DNA of 64,000 bases from Pogonophryne albipinna (Eukaryota > Chordata > Actinopteri > Perciformes > Artedidraconidae): positions 332,501 to 396,500 of the forward strand of contig JAPTMU010000115.1 of the NCBI GenBank assembly GCA_028583405.1. The letters are read 5' to 3'. Made by a program: the position numbers and the translations under genes. The first letter of the stretch is position 1. Each line of letters begins with the position of its first letter. A model generated the notes under the pieces. It was not told the origin of the DNA. It worked only from the letters and a program-made list of their open reading frames with translations, and did no database searches. Below are positions 10,801-21,600 of the stretch, piece after piece.

Positions 10801-11785
10801 AGCAAGGTCAGGTGCAGAGACTGAGAGAACACAAAGAGGTAGTCAGAACAGCACATCGCACCGGCCTTGACTTGTACGGGAGCCGCGCTCCCCCGCAAAG
10901 CTAGGAAGCAACATTATGGTTTTCCACTATATCTGAAGAAACGTTAGAGAAAACAAATTACGTATGATCGAGACAGAGTAGGGAGGGACTTCGCCAGCCG
11001 GCCCAATGATGATTGGAGGATCGTGTTGCCAAGAGACATCCGAGTCTGCGCACCAACCAAAGAGAACCAAGTCTAAAGCGCGGCATCTCTTCATCTAGTC
11101 TTGACCAATCATAAATGTACGGGCAACGCCCTGTGTGATCAAATGTATTGTCACACGAGGTTCTTTAAGGATTTGGTGGTTACAGATTTGCTGCCTGTGA
11201 TTTCCAAGACGTGGTGAGTCCTTGGCCAAGTAATATATATATTTTGCTCTCTTTACAATAAATAGTTAAACTTAGAAGTTTTCTGTCTTTTCTGGAATTC
11301 TGAACCCAACAATGCTCTTCTAGGTAATCGTACATCCTGTCATGTACACAGCTACAGTTGGGACACCTTTGTTATCATGTTACTCTCATATTGGAAGAGT
11401 GCATTCAGTGTTTTCACAACACATATAAAAAGGCATAATCGTGCAGGTGAAATGCAGGAATGATTATAATGTTATACTTATAACATATATAAAACCCCAC
11501 CTCTACCTGTAAGCAGGGTGCTGTGTGGCCTGCAGCAGCTTCAGATCCCCCTCATAGGGAAACATGTCTTCATACTCCACCAGCAGACCATCCGCCCCCA
11601 GCTGGGAGAACAGCTCTATCAGCTGGGAAAGGGAAATTCAAGTGTATAAAAGCTGTAAATATCCATGTATTCAATAGGGAATCAAGCTGTGTGCTCACCT
11701 TGTGCAGGTATCCTACTCTTGGAGGGGCTCCTTTCAGATCCAAGTGGACTAGTTTCTTCCCTTTGGGCCATGGTGGATTATTCAT
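4726..11785 (-). CDS. hexd: HEXD, hexosaminidase D, N-terminal part (partial gene)
   Basis: Three coding exons read on the minus strand: 11785-11699 (ATG at 11785), 11622-11507 and 4813-4726. They join with GT-AG introns in phases 0 and 2 and give 97 residues, ending in phase 0 at 4726. Landmarks are [15 protein letters not shown] near the start, the [17 protein letters not shown] strand and helix, and [13 protein letters not shown] at the end. These match the start of the GH20 barrel of hexosaminidase D, a nucleocytoplasmic enzyme that removes terminal N-acetylgalactosamine or N-acetylglucosamine. The catalytic Asp-Glu pair and the rest of the barrel lie beyond the left edge. The gene is divergent from OGFOD3, as in human. 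Its 6.7-kb intron 4814-11506 was enlarged by a retroelement. Confidence 0.93.
4904..5235. repeat. unidentified repeat, copy A, interrupted by a 132-bp insertion
   Basis: Matches 10294-10460 plus 11318-11345 (copy B) almost base for base. Read on the minus strand, the shared part is open and looks protein-like ([18 protein letters not shown]), but I do not recognise the protein. Copy A carries an insertion of T-rich CTCAAAATCCTGACTTTTT repeats at 4986-5117. An 11-bp direct repeat TCATCACATAC (4975-4985, 5107-5117) flanks it, and copy B has the uninterrupted site. Confidence 0.7.
5240..5472. repeat. degenerate simple repeat, TTTTTCTCAAAATTCTGAC type
   Basis: About 12 imperfect copies of an 18-20 bp unit alternating T-rich and CAAAAT segments. 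It is the same unit as in the insertion at 4986-5117. It ends against the 5-bp target site of the LTR element. Confidence 0.8.
5481..6031 (+). repeat. 5' LTR of the gypsy element (551 bp, atypical core)
   Basis: Its first 104 bp (5481-5584) and last 192 bp (5840-6031) match the 3' LTR at the same spacing from each end; I count about six differences. The 255-bp middle (5585-5839) has no visible similarity to the 408-bp middle of the 3' LTR. An AATAAA lies at 5936-5941. The promoter-like CATAAAG of the 3' LTR is absent. Confidence 0.92.
6033..6050 (+). other. primer binding site, tRNA-Pro type
   Basis: TGGGGTCTCGTCCGGGAT starts one base after the 5' LTR. It differs at one position from the proline-tRNA primer site known from murine gammaretroviruses. 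This suggests tRNA-Pro priming. Confidence 0.75.
6121..7380 (+). pseudogene. gag of the gypsy element, frameshifted
   Basis: The frame opens with ATG at 6121, 90 bp after the 5' LTR. A coiled, charged region (about 6240-6600) is followed by a capsid-like helical domain (about 6690-7190) of the kind related to SCAN domains. A CX2CX4HX4C zinc knuckle, [14 protein letters not shown], lies at 7313-7354. The coherent reading changes frame near 6525 and again near 7226, where there is a TAA stop. Gag packages element RNA into particles; this copy cannot make an intact one. Confidence 0.85.
7409..9296 (+). pseudogene. pol remnant: retropepsin plus integrase, no reverse transcriptase
   Basis: A 481-codon open stretch (7409-8854) begins with an aspartic protease whose active-site triad is LRDTGG (Asp codon at 7559). 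Integrase follows. It has a zinc-binding HHCC module (about 8287-8412, ending YCRTCHVCQ). Its catalytic residues are Asp (8501), Asp (8678) and Glu (8786), and the last two are 35 residues apart as in the DD35E family. A frameshift near 8845 moves the rest of integrase to another frame (about 8850-9296), including a GPY module (AGPYVV, near 9200). No YxDD motif or RT block lies between protease and integrase or after integrase. Confidence 0.9.
9275..9562 (+). pseudogene. linker normally between integrase and RT, then 3' end of element
   Basis: A second frame shift near 9280 opens a short stretch starting with INMLKKY, the usual end of integrase in such elements. It runs through a Ser/Thr-rich linker that resembles the region just upstream of RT, then stops at 9560-9562, 12 bp before the 3' LTR. 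The G-rich TGTGTGGGGG at 9565-9574 is the likely polypurine tract. Confidence 0.6.
9575..10278 (+). repeat. 3' LTR of the gypsy element (704 bp)
   Basis: TGTTACG...CGTAACA ends. The middle (9679-10086) contains a CATAAAG promoter-like word at 9751, and AATAAA lies at 10183-10188. This looks like the standard LTR; the 5' LTR carries the deviant middle. Confidence 0.93.
10707..10727. repeat. poly-C tract (21 C)
   Basis: An uninterrupted run of 21 cytosines within the insert of copy B. Confidence 0.95.
10780..11314 (+). mobile_element. possible solo LTR
   Basis: This part of the copy B insert starts TGTTTAGC and ends ..GAACCCAACA. An AATAAA (CAATAAATAG) lies about 55 bp before the end, after a TTTGCTCTCTTTAC tract, a layout typical of an LTR R-U5 region. 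I found no target duplication, so the borders and the call are tentative. Confidence 0.3.
11507..11622 (-). CDS. hexd: HEXD coding exon 2
   Basis: 116 nt between a TTTCCCAG acceptor and a GTAGAG donor. It encodes [20 protein letters not shown] and onward to the first two bases of Ser68, part of the first barrel strands of GH20. Confidence 0.93.
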
Positions 11786-11790
11786 TCCTC
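11699..11790 (-). CDS. hexd: HEXD coding exon 1
   Basis: The acceptor TTCTTGCAG is followed by GAGGA and then ATG at 11785; the donor is GTGAGC. It encodes 29 residues with the conserved [16 protein letters not shown]. The ATG is the first in the exon and there is no in-frame alternative upstream within it. A 70-bp intron (11791-11860) separates it from a 5' UTR exon. Confidence 0.9.
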
Positions 11791-11860
11791 CTGCAAGAAT
11801 AAAGCATATTAAGAACAGTACAGGAGTGTTTATGCGTGTGCATGTACTAGTTTGACTCAC

Positions 11861-11945
11861 CTGGATAATAGAGGACATGTAAGGAGTATGTTGTTGTTTT
11901 GAGACACTTTTCTGCAGAAACGCCTCGGTAATCGATTAGTTCAGT
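11861..11945 (-). other. hexd: HEXD 5' UTR exon (upstream end uncertain)
   Basis: On the minus strand, CTATTATCCAG meets a GTGAGT donor at 11860, upstream of coding exon 1. This fits a non-coding first exon. Its 5' end cannot be fixed from sequence. Confidence 0.5.
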
Positions 11946-12608
11946 CTCCCTGTGAAGAGCAATGGATGGTAGAATGCACGCTGCATGCAGTAAGGAGTTA
12001 TAGGTTTATGTATTTTAGCTCATAATAGTAAAAACAGTGTTAATATATAGATCTGTTGTTGCATGGATCGTGTGTTTTTGCAGATGTGCGCCGTGTGTGA
12101 AGCATAGGTTTGAAGCGGTTTGAAGCCAGTTGGTCGTGTGTAGTGTTGCGTTCAAAGACGATCCGATTTTTCTGAACGGGTCTTTTTAACATGAAGAGTT
12201 GCACTGTGTGAGAGCTGTCTTTTTATTGCTGTAATTACACTGCCAAATATTATTTCCATATATTTATTTGAACGCCTTGTCAAATGGTACTGAACAATAT
12301 ACTGAATATGTACATCTCTAAAAACAAATTAACCGTATATTTTGAACTTTCTCTCGGTTAACAAAGGATCAATAACAACCAGATCGCTCAGAAGAGACAA
12401 AATCCATCAAGATGACGTAGTCCAATACAAACGTTGCTTTCCTTTCCAGAGAGCCAATCACCCGGCGGTTACGCGTCAACCCGGAAGTGGTGAAGGAGGG
12501 AGATTCATGTCTGTGGAGCTACATGCAGTTAGCGTCTCTGCTCGGTTTGTTGTCTTATAAACAAGACATTTGGTTTATGACGGTGTTTCTGTGAAGGGTT
12601 GCATCAAC
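11946..12608. promoter_or_regulatory. probable bidirectional promoter of HEXD and OGFOD3
   Basis: The 0.7 kb between the two divergent genes has, near the OGFOD3 start, a TGACGT word (12413-12418), a CCAAT box (12454-12458), CGGCGGTTACGCG, and an ETS-type CCGGAAGTG (12481-12489). All lie within 200 bp upstream of the OGFOD3 ATG. These are common in TATA-less housekeeping promoters. Transcription starts are not visible. Confidence 0.6.
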
Positions 12609-12676
12609 ATGGCTCTGCTGCGGATGAGGGCTCCACAGGGGGCCAACGCCACGGAGATAGAGAAGAAAATCAAGAG
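12609..12676 (+). CDS. ogfod3: OGFOD3 exon 1 (coding part)
   Basis: Starts [20 protein letters not shown] and ends AAGAG before GTGAGT. The ATG is chosen because the frame joins exon 2 and lies just downstream of the promoter elements. It encodes the cytosolic tail. Confidence 0.9.
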
Positions 12677-15600
12677 GTGAGTAAATACAACGAGGAGAAG
12701 AGAGGGAGGGCCAGCTGCTGTCAACATGTCCTTAAAACACCTCAGAAACACTGACAGTAGGGTCTAAATGAAACGGTATTTATAGACGTGAATGCAGTCT
12801 TCAGACAGAAGGAAGGTGCATGCATGCTGATGGTTCATTTGTGCTTTAATTTTGAGTTTATGGCGTTTATTTGCAATTTACTCAATGCTACTAACACAGG
12901 TCACATTTTCCTGAGTGTTATGCAGGACAGAAAAGTAATAAACCATAATTAAAACAAATACTTGAAATAGCACATAAAAATAGCAGATAAATACCATTAT
13001 TATTTAAAAAAAGTAAACTAATAAATACATACTGAAAGCGAAATATTTATTAATAGTTAATGGCATGAATAAATACATAAAATGTCAAAGCATACATTTA
13101 AACATGTTTTTTATGTAATGCCAGTTTAGAACCAGCTGCTGTCAACATGTCCTTAAAACACCTCAGAAACACTGACAGTAGGGTCTAAATGAAACTGTAT
13201 TTATAGACGTGAATGCAGTCTTCAGACAGAAGGAAGGTGCATGCATGCCGGCGGTTCATGTTTGCTTTAATTTGGAGTTAATGGCGTTTATTGCGGTGAG
13301 TCGTGGACTTCGGGTCGTGGCTGAACCTGTCTCTGCGGTCCTGCCTGACTCTCATCATGCTGCTTCCCTGATGGCTCCCACAGGATTGTAGCTGACATCC
13401 TCGTGGATTCATCTTCTTGTTATAGACACATGCATTTCCAAACATTTGGTCTATCTATGTTGTAAAATGTATTATCTCTTCGATTTACACACGGCATCTA
13501 TTGCACGTCTGTCCGTCCTGGGAGAGGGATCCCTCCTCTGTTGCTCTCCCTGAGGTTTTCCCATGTTTCCTTTAAACTGTGGGTTTTCTCTGGAAGTTTT
13601 TCCGTTTACGATGTGAGGGTCTGAGGACAGAGGGTCTGAGGACAGAGGGTCTAAGCATAGAGGGTCTAAGCATAGAGGGTCTAAGGACAGAGGGTCTAAG
13701 GACAGAGGGTGTCGTATTGTCATACTGATATTCTGAACAATCTGTGAAGTCCACTGAGACAAATGTAACATTTGTGATATTGGGTTATATAAATAAACAT
13801 TGATTGATTTGCAATTTAGTCAATGCTACTAAAACACAGGTCACATTTTCCTGAGAGTATTATGCAGGACAGAAAATGACTCAACCATAATTAAAACATG
13901 GTTGTTACCAAATTAAGTAATACACTTTTCATAAAAGGCTGAAGTAAATAGATTGAATTAGTTAATGCATAAATAAAGTCAAATCATGGGACATACATGT
14001 TTTGATTTACATTCCTTATTTCTATGCATTTACTTTTATACGCCTATTGAGTATGTGTTTTAGTATTTTAAAAGTTCTTTAAAATAAGAGGAAAACATTG
14101 TTTTATGATGTGTTCACAGAAAAATAGCCAGCTCAAAATCTACGTCCGAATATTTCGTTTTTATTAGATTTTTTGTTTATTTCTTTTCATTGCAAACTTT
14201 TATTTTAACTGCTGATTTTTATTAACGTATTTTATCGTAGAATGGAGCAGAGTATTGTGATCTGAATCTGAGTCTCCTCTCTTGTTCAGGGGCAATGCTC
14301 TGCGTCAGGGTTCTGCATGGCGGGGGTTTCTTGGTTCTCGCTGGTTCCTGGTTCTGCTGCTGGTGGTGGTTCTGATGAGCGGGGGGGCGCTGTGGATCTA
14401 CCTCTCTCTGGACAGCGAGGTCACAGAAACACTCGTCAGCCGAGGGGAGCTCGTCTCTCCTCATCCAAGGATCTACAGCGTGCCCTGCTCCGAGGACTAC
14501 AACAACCACAAACGATACCCAGGTGAGAACTACAAATGTTAGCCAGTGAGAACTACAAACAATATATATGTGAGAACTACAACGATCTCCATGTTAGAAC
14601 TACAAAATGTATCCATGTGAAAACTACAAACTATAACCATGTTAGAACTACAAAATGTATCCAGGTTAGAACTACAACGATATCCATGTTAGAACTACAA
14701 AATGTATCCATGTGAAAACTACAAACAATATCCATGTTAGAACTACAAAATGTATCCAGGTTAGAACTACAAACAGTATCCAGGTTAGAACTACAAACAG
14801 TATCCAGGTTAGAACTACAAACAGTATCCAGGTTAGAACTACAAACAGTATCCAGGTTAGAACTACAAACAGTAGAGGTAAGGACTACAAACGATAGCCA
14901 GATGAGAACCACAAACATTATCCATGTGAGAACTACAAATGATATCAAGGCTGGAACTACAAACCGTATCTATGCGAGAACTGCAAACGATATCAAGGTG
15001 AGAACTGTGATGATGTTTTTAAACCTAGGTGTTGTTAAAAGTTGTAGAGTTTTAGTTAACTGCCTACCTTTCATCAGCACATTTCCATGTTACATGTCTC
15101 TTGTTAGACTCGTAGTGCCTCAGACAGCAGGGCCTGTGACCCTGGTTGCGTTCCAATAGTCCATTTAGCTTAGGAATCTTCCTAACGGAGTGAAATGACC
15201 CGGAAGTCCCTCAGTGGCAGCCATGATAAGTGCCGTTCCAATTCTCTAGATGAAAGGAAAGGAGGTTTCAAGCTTCCTTTATAACCTCCTTTAGTTTAGG
15301 AACCACTGGACCTCCCTAACCGAAAGGAGAGGAGAAAATGCTGCCCCACAATGCATTGCAGCCGCAGCATTTGCCGTCACTCAACAGTCGGCCGTTCACG
15401 GAAACAACCGATTATGACGGAGAAATGATATCATGAAAGTTACGGTGCTTATTAAGCTTTTTAAAACGTATGTGGTAAGTTGCCAAAGTGCTTTGTTCTG
15501 AACGTTCATCAGTATTATAATCAAAAAGAGAAATATGAACGTTAGTTTTTACTGAAATGATCAAATAAAGTCAACATTTCACAGTCTTTACTGAGCTGTG

Positions 15601-18600
15601 TGGGGTTTGTTCAACTTTTAAAAGATGTTTGAATTGTGATATACACAGTGATAGATGTTAAGGACTAACGTTTATAATAAATACATCTGTATTGATTTTA
15701 AGATCTTTTCATCAATCATACGTATTGGGATCATTTGTATTAATGTGGACCGGAGGGAGAGGGGGACGAGCATAAGTTTCACTTTCCTTTTCTATTTCAA
15801 TTCCAACTTTGGTCCTGAAGAATATGTTTCTCTGTTGTCCCCGTTCATAAAACAACAGCATCAGAGCACGGTGCAGAGTCTCTAGATGAGTCCCTCGTTC
15901 TTATTGAACATCCATGTTTGTAGTCCGCTGTATAGAAAACTGTAGTTTCCATAGTTTCCCCACAGCAGCAGACGCACATTCAGGACGTCCGCTGGCGCAT
16001 CAGAAACACGTCGGATAGTGAAAGTGCAGTCGATTCTCTAAAGTACCGCAGTCTCTTCTCCTAAGTCCTTTTGAATTCTCCTATCCACTATCCCTTAACC
16101 CCGTGACCTTTCACTCAGAGGTCAAGGAATAGGAGATAGGGTTAGAACTTAGGAGCTGATTTTTGGATAATCGGAAAGCAACCCTTGTGTCGATTTGCAC
16201 TGCGCAAGCGCGAGTTGATCCTCCATATTATTCAGCTACTTACGGCAACCCAAGTGGGACATTTGACACAGCGGCGTTTCGCAAAGAAGAAAAAAAAAAC
16301 ACCGCAGTAATCTGAACGAGAGATGAGATGTGGTTTTTATGACGTAATTCCCCGATTATTTAAGAATAAGTGAGAAATGGATTTAACTTTAGTTTGACAG
16401 CCTTCACACTGGAACAATAAGAAACTGTAAATGTATGCAATCATTTATGGCATTCCATAAGTTAATATCTAATTCTTAACTGTGAATTGTTTTCATGTAT
16501 TTAACATTAGAAATGTATTCGTCTGGACTGAACGTTTTCTGTTGAGATTCCTGGAAAAGGGAAATAACAAAACTCTGTTATTAGATCAGTACGGACGTCA
16601 AATGTCCTGTTTGGGTTGCCGTACGTAGCTGTCCAACATGGAGGAAGATCTCGCGCTTGCGCAGTGCAAATTGGGTAGTCACAGGGCCTATCATTTTGAG
16701 GCATTGTCTTTATTAGGATCCCCATTAGCACTAGCATGAGCATTGGCTATTCTTCCTGGGGTCCTCACACACTCAAAACATACATAAACACACAACAAAA
16801 TTAAAACAAAACAGCTCGGCTCATAATTTCATGCAATTTACAGTGAAATGAAGTGAAAACTAAAATGGTCATCCAGTTATCGCCATCCTAAGGCCAAACA
16901 AAAGTAAATACAAATAAGTGTACATAATAATATATGCATACATAGCCACAGACACAGTTCAAATTTACTTTGTAATACTTAAATATTTTTTTAGCAACCT
17001 TTTGAAATGTACTTGAGAATGTTCCTGAATGATGTGAACCTTAAGGCGTTAATGATCAGAACTCCACGTCTTCTTCCTGTGAAACCGAGGATCCTGCACT
17101 CAGTGTTATTGACTGTGTCCTCTCCTGCAGGATGCACGCCTCAGAAGTGTGGTCGAGCCGTCACAGACAGCATCGTGACCCGGGAGGAGGCTGAGACGCT
17201 CAAGAGGTAAAACATCGCTTTATATTCAACAACAAAAAGCTCCTCTGTCCCGCTGTGCGACCTTTTTGAGTCACTTTCTGTCTTTCACACTCAGGCTGGC
17301 TGAGAGAGGGCTGGCTCTCGCTGGATCCGAGGGAGGAGTGAGTACAACCCACAAATTAAATGGTCAAAATAATGCGTATTTGGTTGATTCTAGTCATGAT
17401 CTTTTTGATGATTTGCCTTCCCCCGTACTTTAATTCTTAGGATACAAATAGTTGTTTTTGTAAGTTATTATCTGACCTTTTTACAAACAATACCATCAAT
17501 TAAAGACACTTACTCATCAACAAATATACTGTGCAGCCCCAATAAATGAATTCACTAAATATTAGATGCTGAAAAACCTTCCTCTGTTATGTCATTATTA
17601 TTATTTAAAATAAACTCTTGATTAATTTAAAGGAGATAAAGTCACATTTTGTTTAATAATGTCCTTTCTACAGCAGTGTGAAGCAGTGTCCACTAGATGG
17701 CGCTATTGAACACATTATAAAAACCTGTATTTAAACACAGAGTATTTAATGTCACTTAATTAACACGTGTTGTGAGATTACAGAATGAGAGAAGGGAATA
17801 TTTTACATATCAATTGGCACCTTTATTAAATATAATATTGCCACCAGTATCGACTTGATCCCACATTTGCAAAACAGCAATAAATGCATGAACTAAAAAG
17901 TGTTAAATTAATAATTAAATGCAAAAAGGAAAACAAATAAAACAAAATGAAAATATATAAAATAAAGTGAGGCTGGAGCCCAGTCTATGTATTTTCTTTT
18001 TCCTCCAAAACAATGAATCAAAAATGTTAAAAATAACTTATTAATGAATACATTTCTCATAAAAATATATCAAATGTAATCGTCATTTTCCTGGTTCTCT
18101 CTTTTTGTCCCTTGCAGGCCTCCATACTGGACTTGCACTCTGGAGCTCTATCGATGGGCAAACAGTTTGTGAACATCTACAGGTGGGAAACACTTTCTCT
18201 CCTCCTTATATCTCCTGTTGTTCAGGTTCATATCAGTATGTAGTGTCTCTACTTTAAAGAGTCCTCTCCTGCTGATGTTCAGGTGTATATCAGTATGTAG
18301 TGTCTCTACTTTAAAGAGCCCTCTCCTGCTGTTGTTCAGGTGTATATCAGTATGTAGTGTCTCTACTTTAAAGAGTCCTCTCCCGCTGATGTTCAGGTGT
18401 ATATCAGTATGTAGTGTCTCTACTTTAAAGAGTCCTCTCCTGCTGATGTTCAGGTGTATATCAGTATGTAGTGTCTCTACTTTAAAGAGTCCTCTCTTGC
18501 TGATGTTCAGGTGTATATCAGTATGTAGTGTCTCTACTTTAAAGAGTCCTCTCCTGCTGATGTTCAGGTTCATATCAGTATGTAGTGTCTCTACTTTAAA

Positions 18601-21600
18601 GAGTCCTCTCCTGCTGATGTTCAGGTGTATATCAGTATGTAGTGTCTCTACTTTAAAGAGTCCTCTCCTGCTGATGTTCAGGTGTATATCAGTATGTAGT
18701 GTCTCTACTTTAAAGAGTCCTCTCCTGCTGATGTTCAGGTGTATATCAGTATGTAGTGTCTCTACTTTAAAGAGTCCTCTCCTGCTGATGTTCAGGTGTA
18801 TATCAGTATGTAGTGTCTCTACTTTAAAGAGTCCTCTCCTGCTGATGTTCAGGTGTATATCAGTATGTAGTGTCTCTACTTTAAAGAGTCCTCTCCTGCT
18901 GATGTTCAGGTGTATATCAGTATGTAGTGTCTCTACTTTAAAGAGTCCTCTCCTGCTGATGTTCAGGTGTATATCAGTATGTAGTGTCTCTACTTTAAAG
19001 AGTCCTCTCCTGCTGATGTTCAGGTGTATATCAGTATGTAGTGTCTCTACTTTAAAGAGTCCTCTCCTGCTGATGTTCAGGTGTATATCAGTATGTAGTG
19101 TCTCTACTTTAAAGAGTCCTCTCCTGCTGATGTTCAGGTGTATATCAGTATGTAGTGTCTCTACTTTAAAGAGTCCTCTCCTGCTGATGTTCAGGTGTAT
19201 ATCAGTATGTAGTGTCTCTACTTTAAAGAGTCCTCTCCTGCTGATGTTCAGGTGTATATCAGTATGTAGTGTCTCTACTTTAAAGAGTCCTCTCCTGCTG
19301 ATGTTCAGGTGTATATCAGTATGTAGTGTCTCTACTTTAAAGAGTCCTCTCCTGCTGATGTTCAGGTGTATATCAGTATGTAGTGTCTCTACTTTAAAGA
19401 GTCCTCTCCTGCTGATGTTCAGGTGTATATCAGTATGTAGTGTCTCTACTTTAAAGAGTCCTCTCCTGCTGATGTTCAGGTGTATATCAGTATGTAGTGT
19501 CTCTACTTTAAAGAGTCCTCTCCTGCTGATGTTCAGGTGTGTATCAGTATGTAGTGTCTCTACTTTAAAGAGTCCTCTCCTGCTGATGTTCAGGTGTATA
19601 TCAGTATGTAGTTTCTCTACTTTAAAGAGTCCTCTCCTGCTGATGTTCAGGTGTGTATCAGTATGTAGTGTCTCTACTTTAAAGAGTCCTCTCCTGCTGA
19701 TGTTCAGGTGTATATCAGTATGTAGTGTCTCTACTTTAAAGAGTCCTCTCCTGCTGATGTTCAGGTGTGTATCAGTATGTAGTGTCTCTACTTTAAAGAG
19801 TCCTCTCCTGCTGATGTTCAGGTGTATATCAGTATGTAGTTTCTCTACTTTAAAGAGTCCTCTCCTGCTGATGTTCAGGTGTGTATCAGTATGTATTGTC
19901 TCTACTTTAAAGAGTCCTCTCCTGCTGATGTTCAGGTGTATATCAGTATGTAGTGTCTCTACTTTAAAGAGTCCTCTCCTGCTGATGTTCAGGTGTATAT
20001 CAGTATGTAGTGTCTCTACTTTAAAGAGTCCTCTCCTGCTGATGTTCAGGTGTATATCAGTATGTAGTGTCTCTACTTTAAAGAGTCCTCTCCTGCTGAT
20101 GTTCAGGTGTGTATCAGGATGTAGTGTCTCTACTTTAAAGAGTCCTCTCCTGCTGATGTTCAGGTGTGTATCAGGATGACAGCCAGCATGATACGTGACA
20201 TTTAGAGAAATACAGAAAGATTTATTCAGTGAAATATCATCATCAATCTTCCTCATGCTGTTCTCCCAGAGTCCAGTGACCCCCCCCACGACCCCCCCCC
20301 CTCCCTCATTCATCACTGCCAGCTGCTGTTTCCCTCCCTCCTTCAAACATCTCCCCCTTTTCTCCCTTTTCTCACAGCATGATAAGATAACACTCTGGCA
20401 TTGCAGCCAATTGTGCCACGAATTACACATATGATGTTTGTCAATCTTAAAAAATCATTTCCATGTCAAAAAAGTTTGTCGTAAAACTGTTGAAATATAA
20501 GACTATGAAAAATACGCAACTAGAAAGACTACAAATCCCAGAATCCCGGTCCCACATGCTGGCTCTCACGGAACCGACTAACTCCCCTTGTGTGTGTGTA
20601 CAGCTCTTAACACGCCCAGACTTGGAGTGATTCGATGTGACGGCCGTCTTGGTGTGTGGTGCGAGACGGGAGACGTAGCAGGGGGTCCGGGGGGTCTTAA
20701 AAAGTATTAAAAGTTGATACATCAATTTAGCGAAAATAAGGCTATTAAAAAGTATTAAACGGCATTTTCCAAGGTGTTACATTTTGTAGCTTGTTTTCAA
20801 TGAGTATATAAATGGTCCAGAGAGGTTGTGTTCTACAGTCTGCCTGAATGTAATCATTGCGTAGGTGTGTAGTGTGATTCTGTGTAGTTTATTGATGGCA
20901 TCCCGTTGGGTTTGACGTCATCTGAACAGGACATCGCACGCTCACTGCTTGATAGCGCGAAGGTCCGTTTACGCCGGTTGTTAAACATCGTTATGGGGAA
21001 ATGCAAGTCTGCGTCCAAATGGTTGGAAGATAAGGAGGAAGGACAATCAATACTGTATATAGTCAATGTGAGGTAAAGTGTGTCGCCAAGGTAACCGGTT
21101 AGAACTCCAAGTGGCGATGAGCTCTTAACATGTATGGAAAGGGTCTTAGAAAAGGTCTTAAAAGGTCTTCAGGGTTCCTGCATATACCCTGTTGTAGTTC
21201 ATTGAGCGGTTTCACTCAAAAAAAAAGTGTTACATCACAGTTTTACGGCAAAACATAATTTTTTTGACTTGCAAAATTATCTTTTAAATTGACAAACATC
21301 TTATGTGTAATTCGTGGCACAATTCAAACGGGATCGAAAGATAATCTTTCTCTCGCCATTGACTTTTCTGAAACAAGGTCCCATGGAGGAGAGGGAGGGA
21401 CTTCGCCTCTCGATAAGCTCTCTATTATTCATCAAACTAAAAACACTAAAACTACAAGACCTGGTTGACTATAAAACTATTCAAATTATGTTCAAAGCCG
21501 CGAATCAACAATTACCTCATAATATCCAGGGACTTTTCACACGGAGAGAAAGCATGCACATGTTGAGAGGAAACGGCATTTTCAAAAAACCACCCGTACG

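Larger units (their letters stand above)
10294..11345. repeat. unidentified repeat, copy B, split by about 860 bp
   Basis: 10294-10460 matches copy A (4904-5205) without the 132-bp insertion. The next part of copy A (GTAGGTAATC..ATCCTGTCATG) resumes at about 11318. About 860 bp has therefore been inserted in B, or lost from A, after the word GATGGAGGAATA. The minus-strand reading stays open through 10294-10455. Confidence 0.6.
13132..13898. repeat. intron 1 tandem duplication, second copy with insertion
   Basis: Same sequence as 12711-12954, but split after TGGCGTTTATT (about 13294) by about 510 bp of dispersed repeat. It resumes at TGCAATTTAGTC near 13810. Confidence 0.88.

Noticed and set aside
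14631..15159. Frames of 105 and 141 codons over the 24-bp array
   Set aside because: 24 bp is eight codons, so open frames follow from the repeat period.
16188..16692. Outer inverted words GGGCCTGTGAC (15132) and GTCACAGGGCC (16678) as ends of one 1.5-kb element
   Set aside because: Only 10 of 11 bases match and the inner elements have their own better ends, so this may be chance.
18212..20178. CRISPR-like array
   Set aside because: Units are joined head to tail with no unique spacers, and this is a vertebrate genome.
18148..20430. A 760-codon open frame on the minus strand (repeats of [19 protein letters not shown])
   Set aside because: The 57-bp unit is 19 codons without a stop, so open frames run on both strands. 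The array is inside an OGFOD3 intron and lacks a promoter, domain or splice support.
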